A DNA stretch of 64,000 bases. It comes from Nitratireductor sp. XY-223. Lineage in GTDB: Bacteria; Pseudomonadota; Alphaproteobacteria; Rhizobiales; Rhizobiaceae. A program made the translations under genes and the position numbers. Below are positions 33,933 through 42,204 of this stretch, one piece after another (the first letter of the stretch is position 1; each line of letters starts with the position of its first letter). The notes below the pieces were generated by a model. That model had not been told where the DNA came from and ran no database searches. It saw only the letters and a list, made by a program, of their open reading frames with translations. The DNA is taken from NCBI RefSeq assembly GCF_004959855.1, contig NZ_SPNT01000001.1, positions 1,354,467 to 1,418,466 on the forward strand, written 5' to 3'.

Positions 33933-36059
33933 ATGACCGAAGCAGTATCCTATGAAGTCCTGTCCGATGAAGCCGGCTCCATTGCCGTGATTTCCATCGA
34001 CAATCCGCCGGTGAATGCGGCCAGCCACGCGGTCCGTCAGGGTCTGGCGGACGCCACCGAGAAATTCGCCAGGGACTCGGCGGAGGTTGCGGTTATCGTC
34101 GGAAAGGGGCGCACCTTTATCGCCGGCGCCGACATCCGCGAATTCGGCAAGCCGATGCAGGCACCGGGCCTCGGAGAGGTCATCGACGCCATCGAGAATC
34201 TCGACAAGCCGGTTGTCTGCGCCATCCACGGGACTGCGCTCGGCGGCGGACTGGAAACCGCCCTCTCCTGCCATTACCGCGTCGCTGTGAAATCGGCGCG
34301 CGTCGGTCTGCCCGAGGTGCTGCTGGGCCTGTGCCCGGGCGCCGGGGGCACGCAGCGTCTGCCGCGCCTGACAGGCATCGAGGCAGCGGCCGAAATCATC
34401 ACATCGGGACGCCACGTTCCGGCGCCCGAGGCGCTGAAGCTGGGCATTGTGGATGCGGTTGACGAGGGCGACGATCCGCTTGCGGCCGGGCTCGCCTTCG
34501 CTCGGCGGGTCCTGGCCGAGAAGCTGCCGGCCCGCCGGACGTGCGAGCTGTCGGACAAGGTCGAGGCGGCGCGCGGAAACCAGGCCCTTTTCGACGAGCT
34601 GCGACAGACGGTCAAGAAGAAAGCCAAGGGCCAGTTGTCACCGCAACTGTGCCTTGAAGCAGTAATCGCAGCCGCGGAACTGCCCTTCGAACAGGGGCTG
34701 AAGCGCGAGCGAGAGCTGTTCATGGAACTCATGGCCTCGCCGCAGCGCGAGGCGCTGATCCACGTGTTTTTCGCCGACCGCCAGGTCGGCAAGGTGCCGG
34801 AGCTGGAAACCGGCGCGCCAAGGCCGCTCGATCGTGCCGCCGTTATCGGTGGCGGCACCATGGGATCGGGCATCACCGTGTCGATGCTGTTTGCCGGCAT
34901 GCCGGTGAAAATGATCGAGCGCGACGAGGAAAGTGCGGCGCGCGGCCGGCAGAATGTCGAACGCATCCTCGACGACGGCGTGCGGCGGGGCAAGTTCGAC
35001 CAGGCGCATCGCGACCGCCTGGCCAACGAGCTCTACAGCGTCAGCTCCGATATCGCGTCGCTCGCCGAGGCCGATATCGTCATCGAAGCGGCCTTCGAGA
35101 ACATGGACGTCAAGAAGGACCTTTTCCGGCAGATCGACCAGCACGCCAGGAGCGGTGCTGTCCTGGCCAGCAACACGTCCTACCTGAATATCAACGAGAT
35201 CGCCTCCGTCACCGGCCGGCCGCAGGACGTTCTCGGGCTGCATTTCTTCTCGCCCGCTCATGTCATGCGGCTGCTTGAGATCGTGGTGGCCGACAAGACC
35301 GATCCGGATGTTGCCGCGACCGGCTTTGCGCTGGCAAAGAAACTCAAGAAGGTCGGCGTGCGCGCCGGCGTCTGCGACGGCTTCATCGGCAACCGCATCC
35401 TGGAACGCTACCTGTCGCAGGCTTCCTATATGGTCGAGGACGGCACGAGCCCCTACGACATCGACAAGGCCGTGCTGAAATTCGGCTACCCGATGGGGCC
35501 GAACCAGATGGGCGATCTCGCCGGTCTCGATATCGGTTACGCCAACCGCAAGCGCAAGCGCGAAGAAGGCTGGAAGGGCCGTTATGCGGCCGACTATATG
35601 GACCGCATCACCGAACTCGGCCGTCACGGACAGAAGACCGGCCGCGGTTTCTACATCTACGAGGACGGCAGCCGCGTCGGGAAACCCGATCCGGAGGTCC
35701 TCGAAATCATCGACCGGGTGCGGGCTGAAAAGGGCATCACGCCGAAACCGCTCGACGAGGACGCGATCATGCGCCGTTACATGGCGGCAATGATCAATGA
35801 GGGTGCGCATGTCGTCGAGGAAGGCATCGCGTTGCGGCCGCTCGATGTCGACATCACCATGCTCTATGGCTACGGATTCCCGCGCTGGCGTGGCGGTCCG
35901 CTGAAATATGCCGACATGATCGGCCTCGACAAGGTGCTCGCCGACATTCGCGAATTCGAGAAAGAGGATCCGGAGTTCTGGAAGCCGGCAAAGCTGCTGG
36001 TCGATCTCGTGGAGCGCGGGGAGAATTTCGACAGCCTGAACAAAAGCGCCAACCGCTGA
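33933..36059 (+). CDS. bifunctional enoyl-CoA hydratase / 3-hydroxyacyl-CoA dehydrogenase (FadB/PimF-like)
   Basis: 708 residues from ATG 33933; a GTG at 33924 is an equally possible start. The crotonase domain occupies the first ~190 residues (FIAGADIREF, GTALGGGLETALSCHYRVA forming the oxyanion hole, LPEVLLGLCPGAGGTQRLPR), followed by the NAD-binding 3-hydroxyacyl-CoA dehydrogenase domain (AAVIGGGTMGSGI) with catalytic His in LHFFSPAHVMRLLE, and two C-terminal 3HCDH domains. It performs hydration and NAD-dependent oxidation in beta-oxidation. Gene order with the next three genes parallels the pim operon of Rhodopseudomonas. Confidence 0.93.
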   Translation: MTEAVSYEVLSDEAGSIAVISIDNPPVNAASHAVRQGLADATEKFARDSAEVAVIVGKGRTFIAGADIREFGKPMQAPGLGEVIDAIENLDKPVVCAIHGTALGGGLETALSCHYRVAVKSARVGLPEVLLGLCPGAGGTQRLPRLTGIEAAAEIITSGRHVPAPEALKLGIVDAVDEGDDPLAAGLAFARRVLAEKLPARRTCELSDKVEAARGNQALFDELRQTVKKKAKGQLSPQLCLEAVIAAAELPFEQGLKRERELFMELMASPQREALIHVFFADRQVGKVPELETGAPRPLDRAAVIGGGTMGSGITVSMLFAGMPVKMIERDEESAARGRQNVERILDDGVRRGKFDQAHRDRLANELYSVSSDIASLAEADIVIEAAFENMDVKKDLFRQIDQHARSGAVLASNTSYLNINEIASVTGRPQDVLGLHFFSPAHVMRLLEIVVADKTDPDVAATGFALAKKLKKVGVRAGVCDGFIGNRILERYLSQASYMVEDGTSPYDIDKAVLKFGYPMGPNQMGDLAGLDIGYANRKRKREEGWKGRYAADYMDRITELGRHGQKTGRGFYIYEDGSRVGKPDPEVLEIIDRVRAEKGITPKPLDEDAIMRRYMAAMINEGAHVVEEGIALRPLDVDITMLYGYGFPRWRGGPLKYADMIGLDKVLADIREFEKEDPEFWKPAKLLVDLVERGENFDSLNKSANR

Positions 36060-36071
36060 GGATAGGACACC

Positions 36072-37253
36072 ATGCGTGAAGCTGTAATCGTTTCGACCGC
36101 CCGGACCGGCATTACCAAGGCCTTTCGCGGCGGGCTCAACATGACCCATGGCGCGGAATTCGGCGGCGCCGCGGCACGCGCCGCCGTGCAGCGCTCGGGC
36201 GTCGATACCGACATGATCGAGGACGCCGTCATCGGCTGCGGCCTGCCGGAAGGCGCGACGGGCGGCAATATCGCCCGGCAGATCGCCATTCGCGCGGGCA
36301 TGCCCGTAACCACCGCCGGCATGACCGTCAACCGCTTCTGCTCTTCGGGCCTGCAGGCGGTGGCACTGGCATCGCACGCCATCACCCAGCAGGGCGCGCC
36401 GGCAATGCTGGCCGGAGGCATCGAGTCGATCACCCTTGCACAGGGCAACGCCAATACGCACATGGCGCAAAGCCCGTGGATCCTAGAAAACAAGCCGGCA
36501 ATCTACCTGCCGATGATCGACACCGCCGACATCGTGGCGGAGCGCTACGGCATCAGCAGGGAGGCGCAGGACGAATATGCCCTTTCGTCGCAGCAACGGA
36601 CCGCCGCGGCCCAGGAAGCCGGCCGTTATGACGATGAAATCATTCCATTTTCCACCGTGATGGCGGTCAAGGACAAGGAAACGGGCGAGATATCCAAACA
36701 CGAGGTCACCATCGAGCGTGACGAGTGCAACCGGCCGGGTACGACGCTCGAGGGCCTGCAGTCGCTGGAGCCGGTGCGCGGGCCCGACCAGTACATCACC
36801 GCCGGCAATGCGTCGCAGCTTTCGGACGGGGCATCCGCCTGCGTCCTGATGGAGGCGACCGAGGCAGAAAAGCGCAACATCGAACCGATGGGCGCGTTCC
36901 GGGGCTTCGTGGTCGCCGGCTGCGAACCGGACGAGATGGGCATCGGCCCGGTTTTCGCGGTGCCGCGGCTGCTGGAGCGCGCCGGGCTGACGATGGACGA
37001 TATCGGCCTTTGGGAACTCAATGAGGCCTTTGCCAGCCAGGTGCTCTACTGCCGCGACAAGCTCGGCATTCCGAGCGAGATTCTTAACGTCAATGGCGGC
37101 TCGATCTCCATCGGCCACCCCTACGGCATGACCGGCGCGCGCCAGGTCGGCCATGTGATGTACGAAGGCAAGCGCCGGGGCGTCAAACATGTGGTGGTGA
37201 CGATGTGCATCGGCGGCGGCCAGGGTGCGGCCGGCCTGTTTGAGATTTACTAG
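36072..37253 (+). CDS. acetyl-CoA C-acyltransferase (thiolase; FadA/PimB-like)
   Basis: 393 residues. The nucleophilic Cys is C90 in NRFCSSGLQ, His349 in GHPYGMTGARQ, and C379 in CIGGGQGAAG, the complete thiolase triad. WELNEAFASQ also fits the family. It cleaves 3-ketoacyl-CoA with CoA to give acetyl-CoA and a shortened acyl-CoA. It lies 12 bp after the hydratase/dehydrogenase gene and 11 bp before an acyl-CoA dehydrogenase gene. Confidence 0.94.
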   Translation: MREAVIVSTARTGITKAFRGGLNMTHGAEFGGAAARAAVQRSGVDTDMIEDAVIGCGLPEGATGGNIARQIAIRAGMPVTTAGMTVNRFCSSGLQAVALASHAITQQGAPAMLAGGIESITLAQGNANTHMAQSPWILENKPAIYLPMIDTADIVAERYGISREAQDEYALSSQQRTAAAQEAGRYDDEIIPFSTVMAVKDKETGEISKHEVTIERDECNRPGTTLEGLQSLEPVRGPDQYITAGNASQLSDGASACVLMEATEAEKRNIEPMGAFRGFVVAGCEPDEMGIGPVFAVPRLLERAGLTMDDIGLWELNEAFASQVLYCRDKLGIPSEILNVNGGSISIGHPYGMTGARQVGHVMYEGKRRGVKHVVVTMCIGGGQGAAGLFEIY

Positions 37254-37264
37254 GGAGCCGGATC

Positions 37265-38461
37265 ATGGATCTCAACTATACCGACGAGGAACTGGCCTTC
37301 CGCGAGGAGGTCCGCGCTTTCCTCGACGCCGAGCTGCCGGCTTCGATCTCAGCCAAGGTGAAGACCGGAAAGCGGCTGACCAAGGAGGACATGGAGAACT
37401 GGCACGCGATCCTGAACCGGCGCGGCTGGCTCGCGGAATCCTGGCCCGTAGAATATGGCGGAACCGGATGGAACGCCGTCGAGCGGCAGATATTCGAGGA
37501 CGAATCCTTTGCCGCGGGCGCGCCGCGCACCGTACCGTTCGGCCTGAAAATGCTCGCGCCGGTGCTGATGAAATACGGCTCGGAAGAGCAGAAGAACCAC
37601 TATCTGCCGCGTATTCTCGACGGGTCCGACTGGTGGTGCCAGGGCTATTCCGAGCCGGGCGCCGGTTCCGACCTTGCGTCGCTGAAAATGCGGGCCGTCC
37701 GCGATGGCGACCACTACGTGATCAACGGCCAGAAGACCTGGACGACGCTTGGCCAGCACGCAAACATGATCTTCTGCCTGGTGCGCACATCGACGGAAGG
37801 CAAGCCGCAGGAAGGCATCTCCTTCATCCTCGTGGATATGGATACGCCCGGCGTGACCGTCCGGCCGATCATCCTTCTTGAGGGCACGCACGAGGTCAAC
37901 GAAGTGTTCTTCGACGACGTGCGGGTGCCGGTGGCCAATCTCGTCGGCGAGGAGAACAAGGGCTGGACCTACGCCAAGTACCTGCTCACCCACGAGCGCA
38001 CCAATATCGCCAATGTCGGCGCCAACAAGGTCTCGCTCGATCATCTCAAATATATCGGCCGCAAGCAGAAAGTGCGCGGGCGCCCGCTGATCGAGGATCC
38101 GCTTTTCGCCGCGCGGCTGGCACAGATCGAGATGGAGCTCGACGCGATGGCAACCACCAATCTACGCCTCCTGTCGTCCCCCGACAGTGTCGCCAATGCC
38201 GGCCCAATGAGTTCCATGCTCAAGATCAAGGGAACGGAGATCCGCCAGGCACTGAACGACCTGACCCGCCGGGCGCTCGGCCCCTACGCGATGCCGTTCG
38301 TTTCCGAGGCGCTGGACGCCGGGTACAATGAAGAGCCGATCGGTCCCGACTACGCGGCACCGGTGACCCAGGAGTATTTCAACAACCGCAAGATCACCAT
38401 CTATGGCGGCTCCAATGAAATCCAGCGCGGCATCATCACCAAGATGATGATGGGACTGTGA
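37265..38461 (+). CDS. acyl-CoA dehydrogenase, PimC-like (large subunit type)
   Basis: 398 residues. ACAD features: GYSEPGAGSDLASL and NGQKTWTTLGQHA in the middle domain and NRKITIYGGSNEIQRGII near the C-terminus. At the position of the usual medium-chain catalytic Glu (YEGT) this protein has YGGS; the candidate base is instead Glu244 in THERTNIAN, the location used in isovaleryl- and long-chain-type enzymes. Sequence style and gene order match the large subunit of pimeloyl-CoA dehydrogenase. It probably works with the next gene's product. Confidence 0.9.
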   Translation: MDLNYTDEELAFREEVRAFLDAELPASISAKVKTGKRLTKEDMENWHAILNRRGWLAESWPVEYGGTGWNAVERQIFEDESFAAGAPRTVPFGLKMLAPVLMKYGSEEQKNHYLPRILDGSDWWCQGYSEPGAGSDLASLKMRAVRDGDHYVINGQKTWTTLGQHANMIFCLVRTSTEGKPQEGISFILVDMDTPGVTVRPIILLEGTHEVNEVFFDDVRVPVANLVGEENKGWTYAKYLLTHERTNIANVGANKVSLDHLKYIGRKQKVRGRPLIEDPLFAARLAQIEMELDAMATTNLRLLSSPDSVANAGPMSSMLKIKGTEIRQALNDLTRRALGPYAMPFVSEALDAGYNEEPIGPDYAAPVTQEYFNNRKITIYGGSNEIQRGIITKMMMGL

Positions 38462-38467
38462 GGCATC

Positions 38468-39607
38468 ATGGACTTTAATCACACCGAAGACCGCGCCATG
38501 CTCAAGGACATGGTCTCGCGTTTCATCGCCGACAATTACGCGCTGGAGGCCCGCAATGAGATAGCCAAGGGCACGGAAGGGTTTTCAAGGCAGATGTGGG
38601 CCCGGTTCGCGGAGCTCGGACTGATCGGTGCCCTGTTCAGCGAGGAGGACGGCGGATTCGGCGGTGCCGGTTTCGATATCGGCGTTTTGTTCGAGGAACT
38701 CGGCAAGGGCCTTGTCGTTGAGCCTTTCCTGGCAAGCGCGGTCCTGTCGGGAAGCGTGCTCGCGCAGCTCGGCAATGCGGAGCAAAAGGCCCTGATTGCA
38801 GGGATCATTGACGGATCGAAGCTGATGGCCCTCGCCCACGGTGAGCCGGAGAGCCATTATGAACTCTCGCATGTCGCGACAACGGCTGTTCGCGACGGCG
38901 GCGGCTGGCTGATCAACGGCAGCAAGGCTGTCGTCCTCAACGGCGACAGCGCCGACCTCCTTGTTGTGACCGCGCGCGTTTCTGGCGAGACGTGGGACGA
39001 GGACGGAATCTCGGCGTTCCTGGTCCCGGCAGATACGGACGGCGTTTCAGTGCGCGGCTATCCGACCATGGACGGCCTCCACGCGAGCGAGATCACGCTG
39101 TCCGATGTCCGGCTTCCGGATACGGCGCTTCTCGGAGATACCGGCAAGGCATATCCTGCGATCGAGATGGCTGCGGCAAGGGCCAATGTCGCTCTCGCAT
39201 CCGAAGCGGTCGGGCTCATGGACGTGTGCCGTGACATGACGCTGGACTATTTGCGCACGCGCAAACAGTTCGGTGTGCCCATCGGCAAGTTCCAGGCGCT
39301 GCAGCACCGCATGGCCACCGTGCTGACCGAAATCGAGCAGGCGCGCTCGGCCGCCGTCAATGCGGCCGGACGGCTCGACCGGCCACGCATCGAGCGGGAG
39401 ATGGCGATCTCGTCCGCCAAGGCGCTGACCGGCCGTATAGGCCGTCTCGTCGCCGAGGAAGCCATCCAGATGCATGGCGGCATCGCCATGACCTGGGAAT
39501 ACGGGCTTGGACATTTCGCCAAGCGGCTGATCATGATCGACCATCAGTTCGGCGACGTCGACTATCATACCGCGCGATTTGCCGAACTCTCTCGGCAGGC
39601 GGCGTGA
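38468..39607 (+). CDS. acyl-CoA dehydrogenase, PimD-like (small subunit type)
   Basis: 379 residues, starting six bases after the PimC-like gene. The C-terminal half has TRKQFGVPIGKFQALQHRMA and AIQMHGGIAMTWEYGLGHFAKR, the pattern of PimD-type subunits; the YEG(T/S) active-site motif is missing and the middle-domain FAD contact is weak. This suggests a non-catalytic or partly catalytic partner of an alpha2beta2 dehydrogenase, as known for steroid-degrading acyl-CoA dehydrogenase pairs. Substrate not determined. Confidence 0.88.
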   Translation: MDFNHTEDRAMLKDMVSRFIADNYALEARNEIAKGTEGFSRQMWARFAELGLIGALFSEEDGGFGGAGFDIGVLFEELGKGLVVEPFLASAVLSGSVLAQLGNAEQKALIAGIIDGSKLMALAHGEPESHYELSHVATTAVRDGGGWLINGSKAVVLNGDSADLLVVTARVSGETWDEDGISAFLVPADTDGVSVRGYPTMDGLHASEITLSDVRLPDTALLGDTGKAYPAIEMAAARANVALASEAVGLMDVCRDMTLDYLRTRKQFGVPIGKFQALQHRMATVLTEIEQARSAAVNAAGRLDRPRIEREMAISSAKALTGRIGRLVAEEAIQMHGGIAMTWEYGLGHFAKRLIMIDHQFGDVDYHTARFAELSRQAA

Positions 39608-39644
39608 TGGACGTGGCGCGCCGGTAACAGCCGCTCGGACCGTC

Positions 39645-40046
39645 ATGAGGATCATCCGCGATCAAACGGGAGCGCAGACCAATATCGGCTATGTCGTCGA
39701 GATCGAGGACGGCAAGCCGCGTGTCTATCTCGATATTGACGAGCGCCACATCAACAGGGGCAACTCCCTGCATGGCGGGATCATGGCAACGATGCTGGAC
39801 GCAGTTGCCGGCTATGCTGTCAGCCTGTCTGTCGACGGCCAATCGCTCTACTACACATCCACCGTCTCCCTTACGGTCAATTATCTCGCCCGGGTCCGCG
39901 ACGGGCGGGTCGTAGCCACCGCACGGAAAACCGGTGGCGGCCGAAAGATCGTGTTTATCGATGCCGAACTGACCGCCGAAGACGGCACGAAGGTCGCGAC
40001 CGCCACCGGTACGTTCAAGCTCTTTGGCGAAAAGATAGATATCTGA
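39645..40046 (+). CDS. PaaI-family hotdog thioesterase
   Basis: 133 residues from ATG 39645; the frame is open upstream into the previous gene. The hotdog fold motif N-x4-HGGIMATMLDAVAGYAV contains the family's HGG and Asp. It hydrolyses acyl- or aryl-CoA thioesters, here perhaps recycling CoA from dead-end intermediates. It is the last gene of the catabolic train, 37 bp after the PimD-like gene. No terminator was recognised immediately after it. Confidence 0.85.
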   Translation: MRIIRDQTGAQTNIGYVVEIEDGKPRVYLDIDERHINRGNSLHGGIMATMLDAVAGYAVSLSVDGQSLYYTSTVSLTVNYLARVRDGRVVATARKTGGGRKIVFIDAELTAEDGTKVATATGTFKLFGEKIDI

Positions 40047-40236
40047 CCGACCCGGGTCCGGTGTGCGAAATGCGCAGCGCAGCGATGGAGACCTCCCGGG
40101 ATAACCCGCCGATAACTTCAAACTGTTCAATAATAGTGATAAACTACAACGAATCTGTTCAGTAAAAGTTGAGTTTGCGTGAGCTTTTCGTCCTGATGCA
40201 GCACCCTATCTAGGGTTAAGAAAGGAGGATGAAACC
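40047..40236. other. intergenic region upstream of the DUF4864 gene
   Basis: 190 bp, AT-richer than the flanks from about 40110 to 40170. It contains two direct copies of CTGTTCA (40123-40129 and 40155-40161), 32 bp apart, about three helical turns, on the side expected for a promoter. A strong ribosome site AAAGGAGGA (40220-40228) serves the gene at 40237. No RNA gene was seen. Confidence 0.4.
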
Positions 40237-40662
40237 ATGCGTATACTCGGTTTATCCATCATGGTTGGCTTGCTGATGGCCACGTCCTCGCTCGCGAATG
40301 ACGAGGACACCGACCTGGCCACGGCGAGAGGTGTTGTCGAACAACAGATTATCGCGTTCCTCAATGACGATATCGATGCGGCGTATTCCTATGCCTCTCC
40401 GGGCATAAAGAACCTGTATCCCGAGCCGCAGCGCTTCATTGAGATGGTCAAGCGCAACTATCAGCCGGTATACCGTCCGGGAAATTATGCGTTCGGACGG
40501 TCGCACAGCGCGACCGGCGGAAACATGATTGCGCTGGAGTTGCTGATAACCGGTCCCAAAGGCAAGGACTGGCGGGCGATCTATATTCTCAACAGGCAGG
40601 ATGACGGAAACTACCAGATTTCCAGCGTTCGCCTGATGAAGCTGAAGAGTCCCGCTATATAA
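40237..40662 (+). CDS. secreted DUF4864 domain protein
   Basis: 141 residues with a signal peptide (RILGLSIMVGLLMATSSLAN). The mature part has ATARGVVEQQIIAFLNDDIDAAYSYASPGIKNLY, diagnostic of DUF4864, a cystatin/NTF2-like small domain found mostly in alphaproteobacteria. The exported location is inferred from the leader; function unknown. It appears to be transcribed alone, with its own promoter region and a terminator-like hairpin after it. Confidence 0.85.
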   Translation: MRILGLSIMVGLLMATSSLANDEDTDLATARGVVEQQIIAFLNDDIDAAYSYASPGIKNLYPEPQRFIEMVKRNYQPVYRPGNYAFGRSHSATGGNMIALELLITGPKGKDWRAIYILNRQDDGNYQISSVRLMKLKSPAI

Positions 40663-40695
40663 CGGCACGAATTTTTGGGGGAAACGGGCTGACCG

Positions 40696-40726
40696 GGCCG
40701 AAAAGCGCGGTCGGCCTTTGATTTTT
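40696..40726 (+). terminator. rho-independent terminator after the DUF4864 gene
   Basis: GGCCGA and TCGGCC form a 6-bp stem with a 9-base loop, followed directly by TTTGATTTTT. It lies between the DUF4864 gene and the convergent ceramidase-like gene and fits a plus-strand terminator. Confidence 0.6.
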
Positions 40727-40740
40727 CGGGGTGTTTCAGT

Positions 40741-41397
40741 TCACTGAGCCGACTGAACCGACCGCTCGCATTTCCGCAAGTAAATCATCGTCAGGCGGTA
40801 GAGGACCACCGCATTGAAAATGTGCCACAGGAAGTGCGTGCCGAGCGGCAGCACGTTGCAGACAGGCTCGTCGGCCATGCGGAACCCGATGGAGAGGAGA
40901 AATACGCCGCCGGTGACGATCAAGCCGAGCGCCAGTCTTCGATCGCGTCCGAGCATCAGCAGACCGACAATGAAGATCGCAAGGAGCGCCGGAACATAGC
41001 CGGACGACGATCCGATCAGGGGTTCGATGACCGGAACGACCACGTAGCTGATCGGGATATAGGCGGCGGTCGCGACCAGGCTCAGCGACAGCGGCAGGCC
41101 GAGGTAGTATCGCACCGCCAGGAACAGGTAACTCAGGATGAACACGAGGATCGGTATGACATCGGCCGCCGCTGACCACAGGGTCGCGAATGTATGGAAC
41201 AGGAACGATCCGATACCGATAATGCCGACCCAGATGCTCAGATAAAGGACGGCCGGCGACCTTGCCTTGCTTCTTTGCCAGGCAAGGATCAGGAAAAGCG
41301 CGGCAATCACGAATGCCAGATTTGTTACCGCGTTGATCGGCTCGGCCCAGAAAGCCGTTCCGACCCGTTCGCAGTAGTTGTCGACCTGCTCGTTGAT
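40741..41397 (-). CDS. ceramidase-family (CREST) membrane protein with apparent AUC start
   Basis: 218 residues if read from the ATC codon at 41397-41395. About seven hydrophobic helices; conserved CREST residues are visible as S64-x3-H68 (SFLFHTF), D79 and H188-x3-H192 (HFLWH), the metal-site pattern of alkaline ceramidases. The N-terminus NEQVDNYCERVGTAFWAEPINAVTNLAF is typical of the family but lies upstream of the first GTG (41310), and no ATG, GTG or TTG precedes it in frame before the TAA at 41454-41452. A GGGAGAGGG run lies just upstream of the ATC. Likely an integral membrane amidase or hydrolase of unknown substrate. Confidence 0.78.
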   Translation of the reverse strand: MNEQVDNYCERVGTAFWAEPINAVTNLAFVIAALFLILAWQRSKARSPAVLYLSIWVGIIGIGSFLFHTFATLWSAAADVIPILVFILSYLFLAVRYYLGLPLSLSLVATAAYIPISYVVVPVIEPLIGSSSGYVPALLAIFIVGLLMLGRDRRLALGLIVTGGVFLLSIGFRMADEPVCNVLPLGTHFLWHIFNAVVLYRLTMIYLRKCERSVQSAQ

Positions 41398-41422
41398 GGC
41401 CCCTCTCCCGCCCGGACGCGTT

Positions 41423-42121
41423 CTAGAACTTTTCGACCCAGGGCCGCACGGTTATCTCGTTGGACCAGGCTGAACGATCCTGGTTTATCAGGTCGAGATA
41501 ACTCCTGGCTATGGCATCCGGGTCGAGCATGGAATCGGGACGGTCAGCCGGCTCCGTCCGCCCGGGATTGCGGATCGCTCCGTCGATATTGATCCAGCCG
41601 ACATGGATCCCTTGCGGGTGCAGTTCCCGCGCCATCGACTGGGCCAGTCCACGCTGCGCGAACTTACCCATCGCGAAGGGGGCCGAATTCGGAAACCCCT
41701 TGACGCCCGCCGACGCGCCGGTGAAGAGGATGGTTCCCCGCACGCCCTCTTCATCCGCCTGGGCAAGCATAGCTCTTGCCGCTTCCTGCCCGACGAGAAA
41801 GGCGCCGTAGGCCGTGACGTCCATGGCATGCCTGACAGCAACCGGATCGAGCTCGATGAGCGGACCGCGCTGCCGGGCTGAAGGGTTGTAGATGACTACC
41901 CTCAACGGTCCCGGAACGCCGACGAAAAGTTCGCGGACACTTTCCGGCTCCGCGGCGTCGCAGGATACGGTCGCTGCGCCTGTTTCATCCGCAAGCGCCG
42001 CGAGCTTTTCCCTGTTTCGGGCGGCCAGAACGAGGTTGTAGCCTTCCTTGTGCAAGAGGCGCGCGAGCGAGGCTGACAGGCCGTCTCCGACGCCAACGAT
42101 CAGGGCTGTCTGTGCGGTCAT
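41423..42121 (-). CDS. SDR-family protein with altered catalytic residues
   Basis: 232 residues from ATG 42121 (GGGAG ribosome site upstream). The coenzyme motif is VGVGDGLSASLA (residues 9-20). Around the active site, FTGASAGVKGFPNSAPFAMGK shows Ala136/Ser137 where the catalytic Ser is expected and Phe149 in place of the catalytic Tyr, while Lys153 is kept. It may bind NAD(P) but not act as a normal dehydrogenase, or may use another mechanism. It precedes the ceramidase-like gene on the same strand by 25 bp. Confidence 0.83.
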   Translation of the reverse strand: MTAQTALIVGVGDGLSASLARLLHKEGYNLVLAARNREKLAALADETGAATVSCDAAEPESVRELFVGVPGPLRVVIYNPSARQRGPLIELDPVAVRHAMDVTAYGAFLVGQEAARAMLAQADEEGVRGTILFTGASAGVKGFPNSAPFAMGKFAQRGLAQSMARELHPQGIHVGWINIDGAIRNPGRTEPADRPDSMLDPDAIARSYLDLINQDRSAWSNEITVRPWVEKF

Positions 42122-42204
42122 GGTGCGTAACTCCCGGTGCGGATTTCTGTAATGTCCAGTCAACTGTAACTAGGCGCTGTAGGCCCGATTGCCAGAGCAC
42201 GAAT

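Noticed and set aside
34638..36470. 610-residue minus-strand open frame opposite the hydratase/dehydrogenase gene
   Set aside because: Spans two real genes in antisense and has no domain signature.
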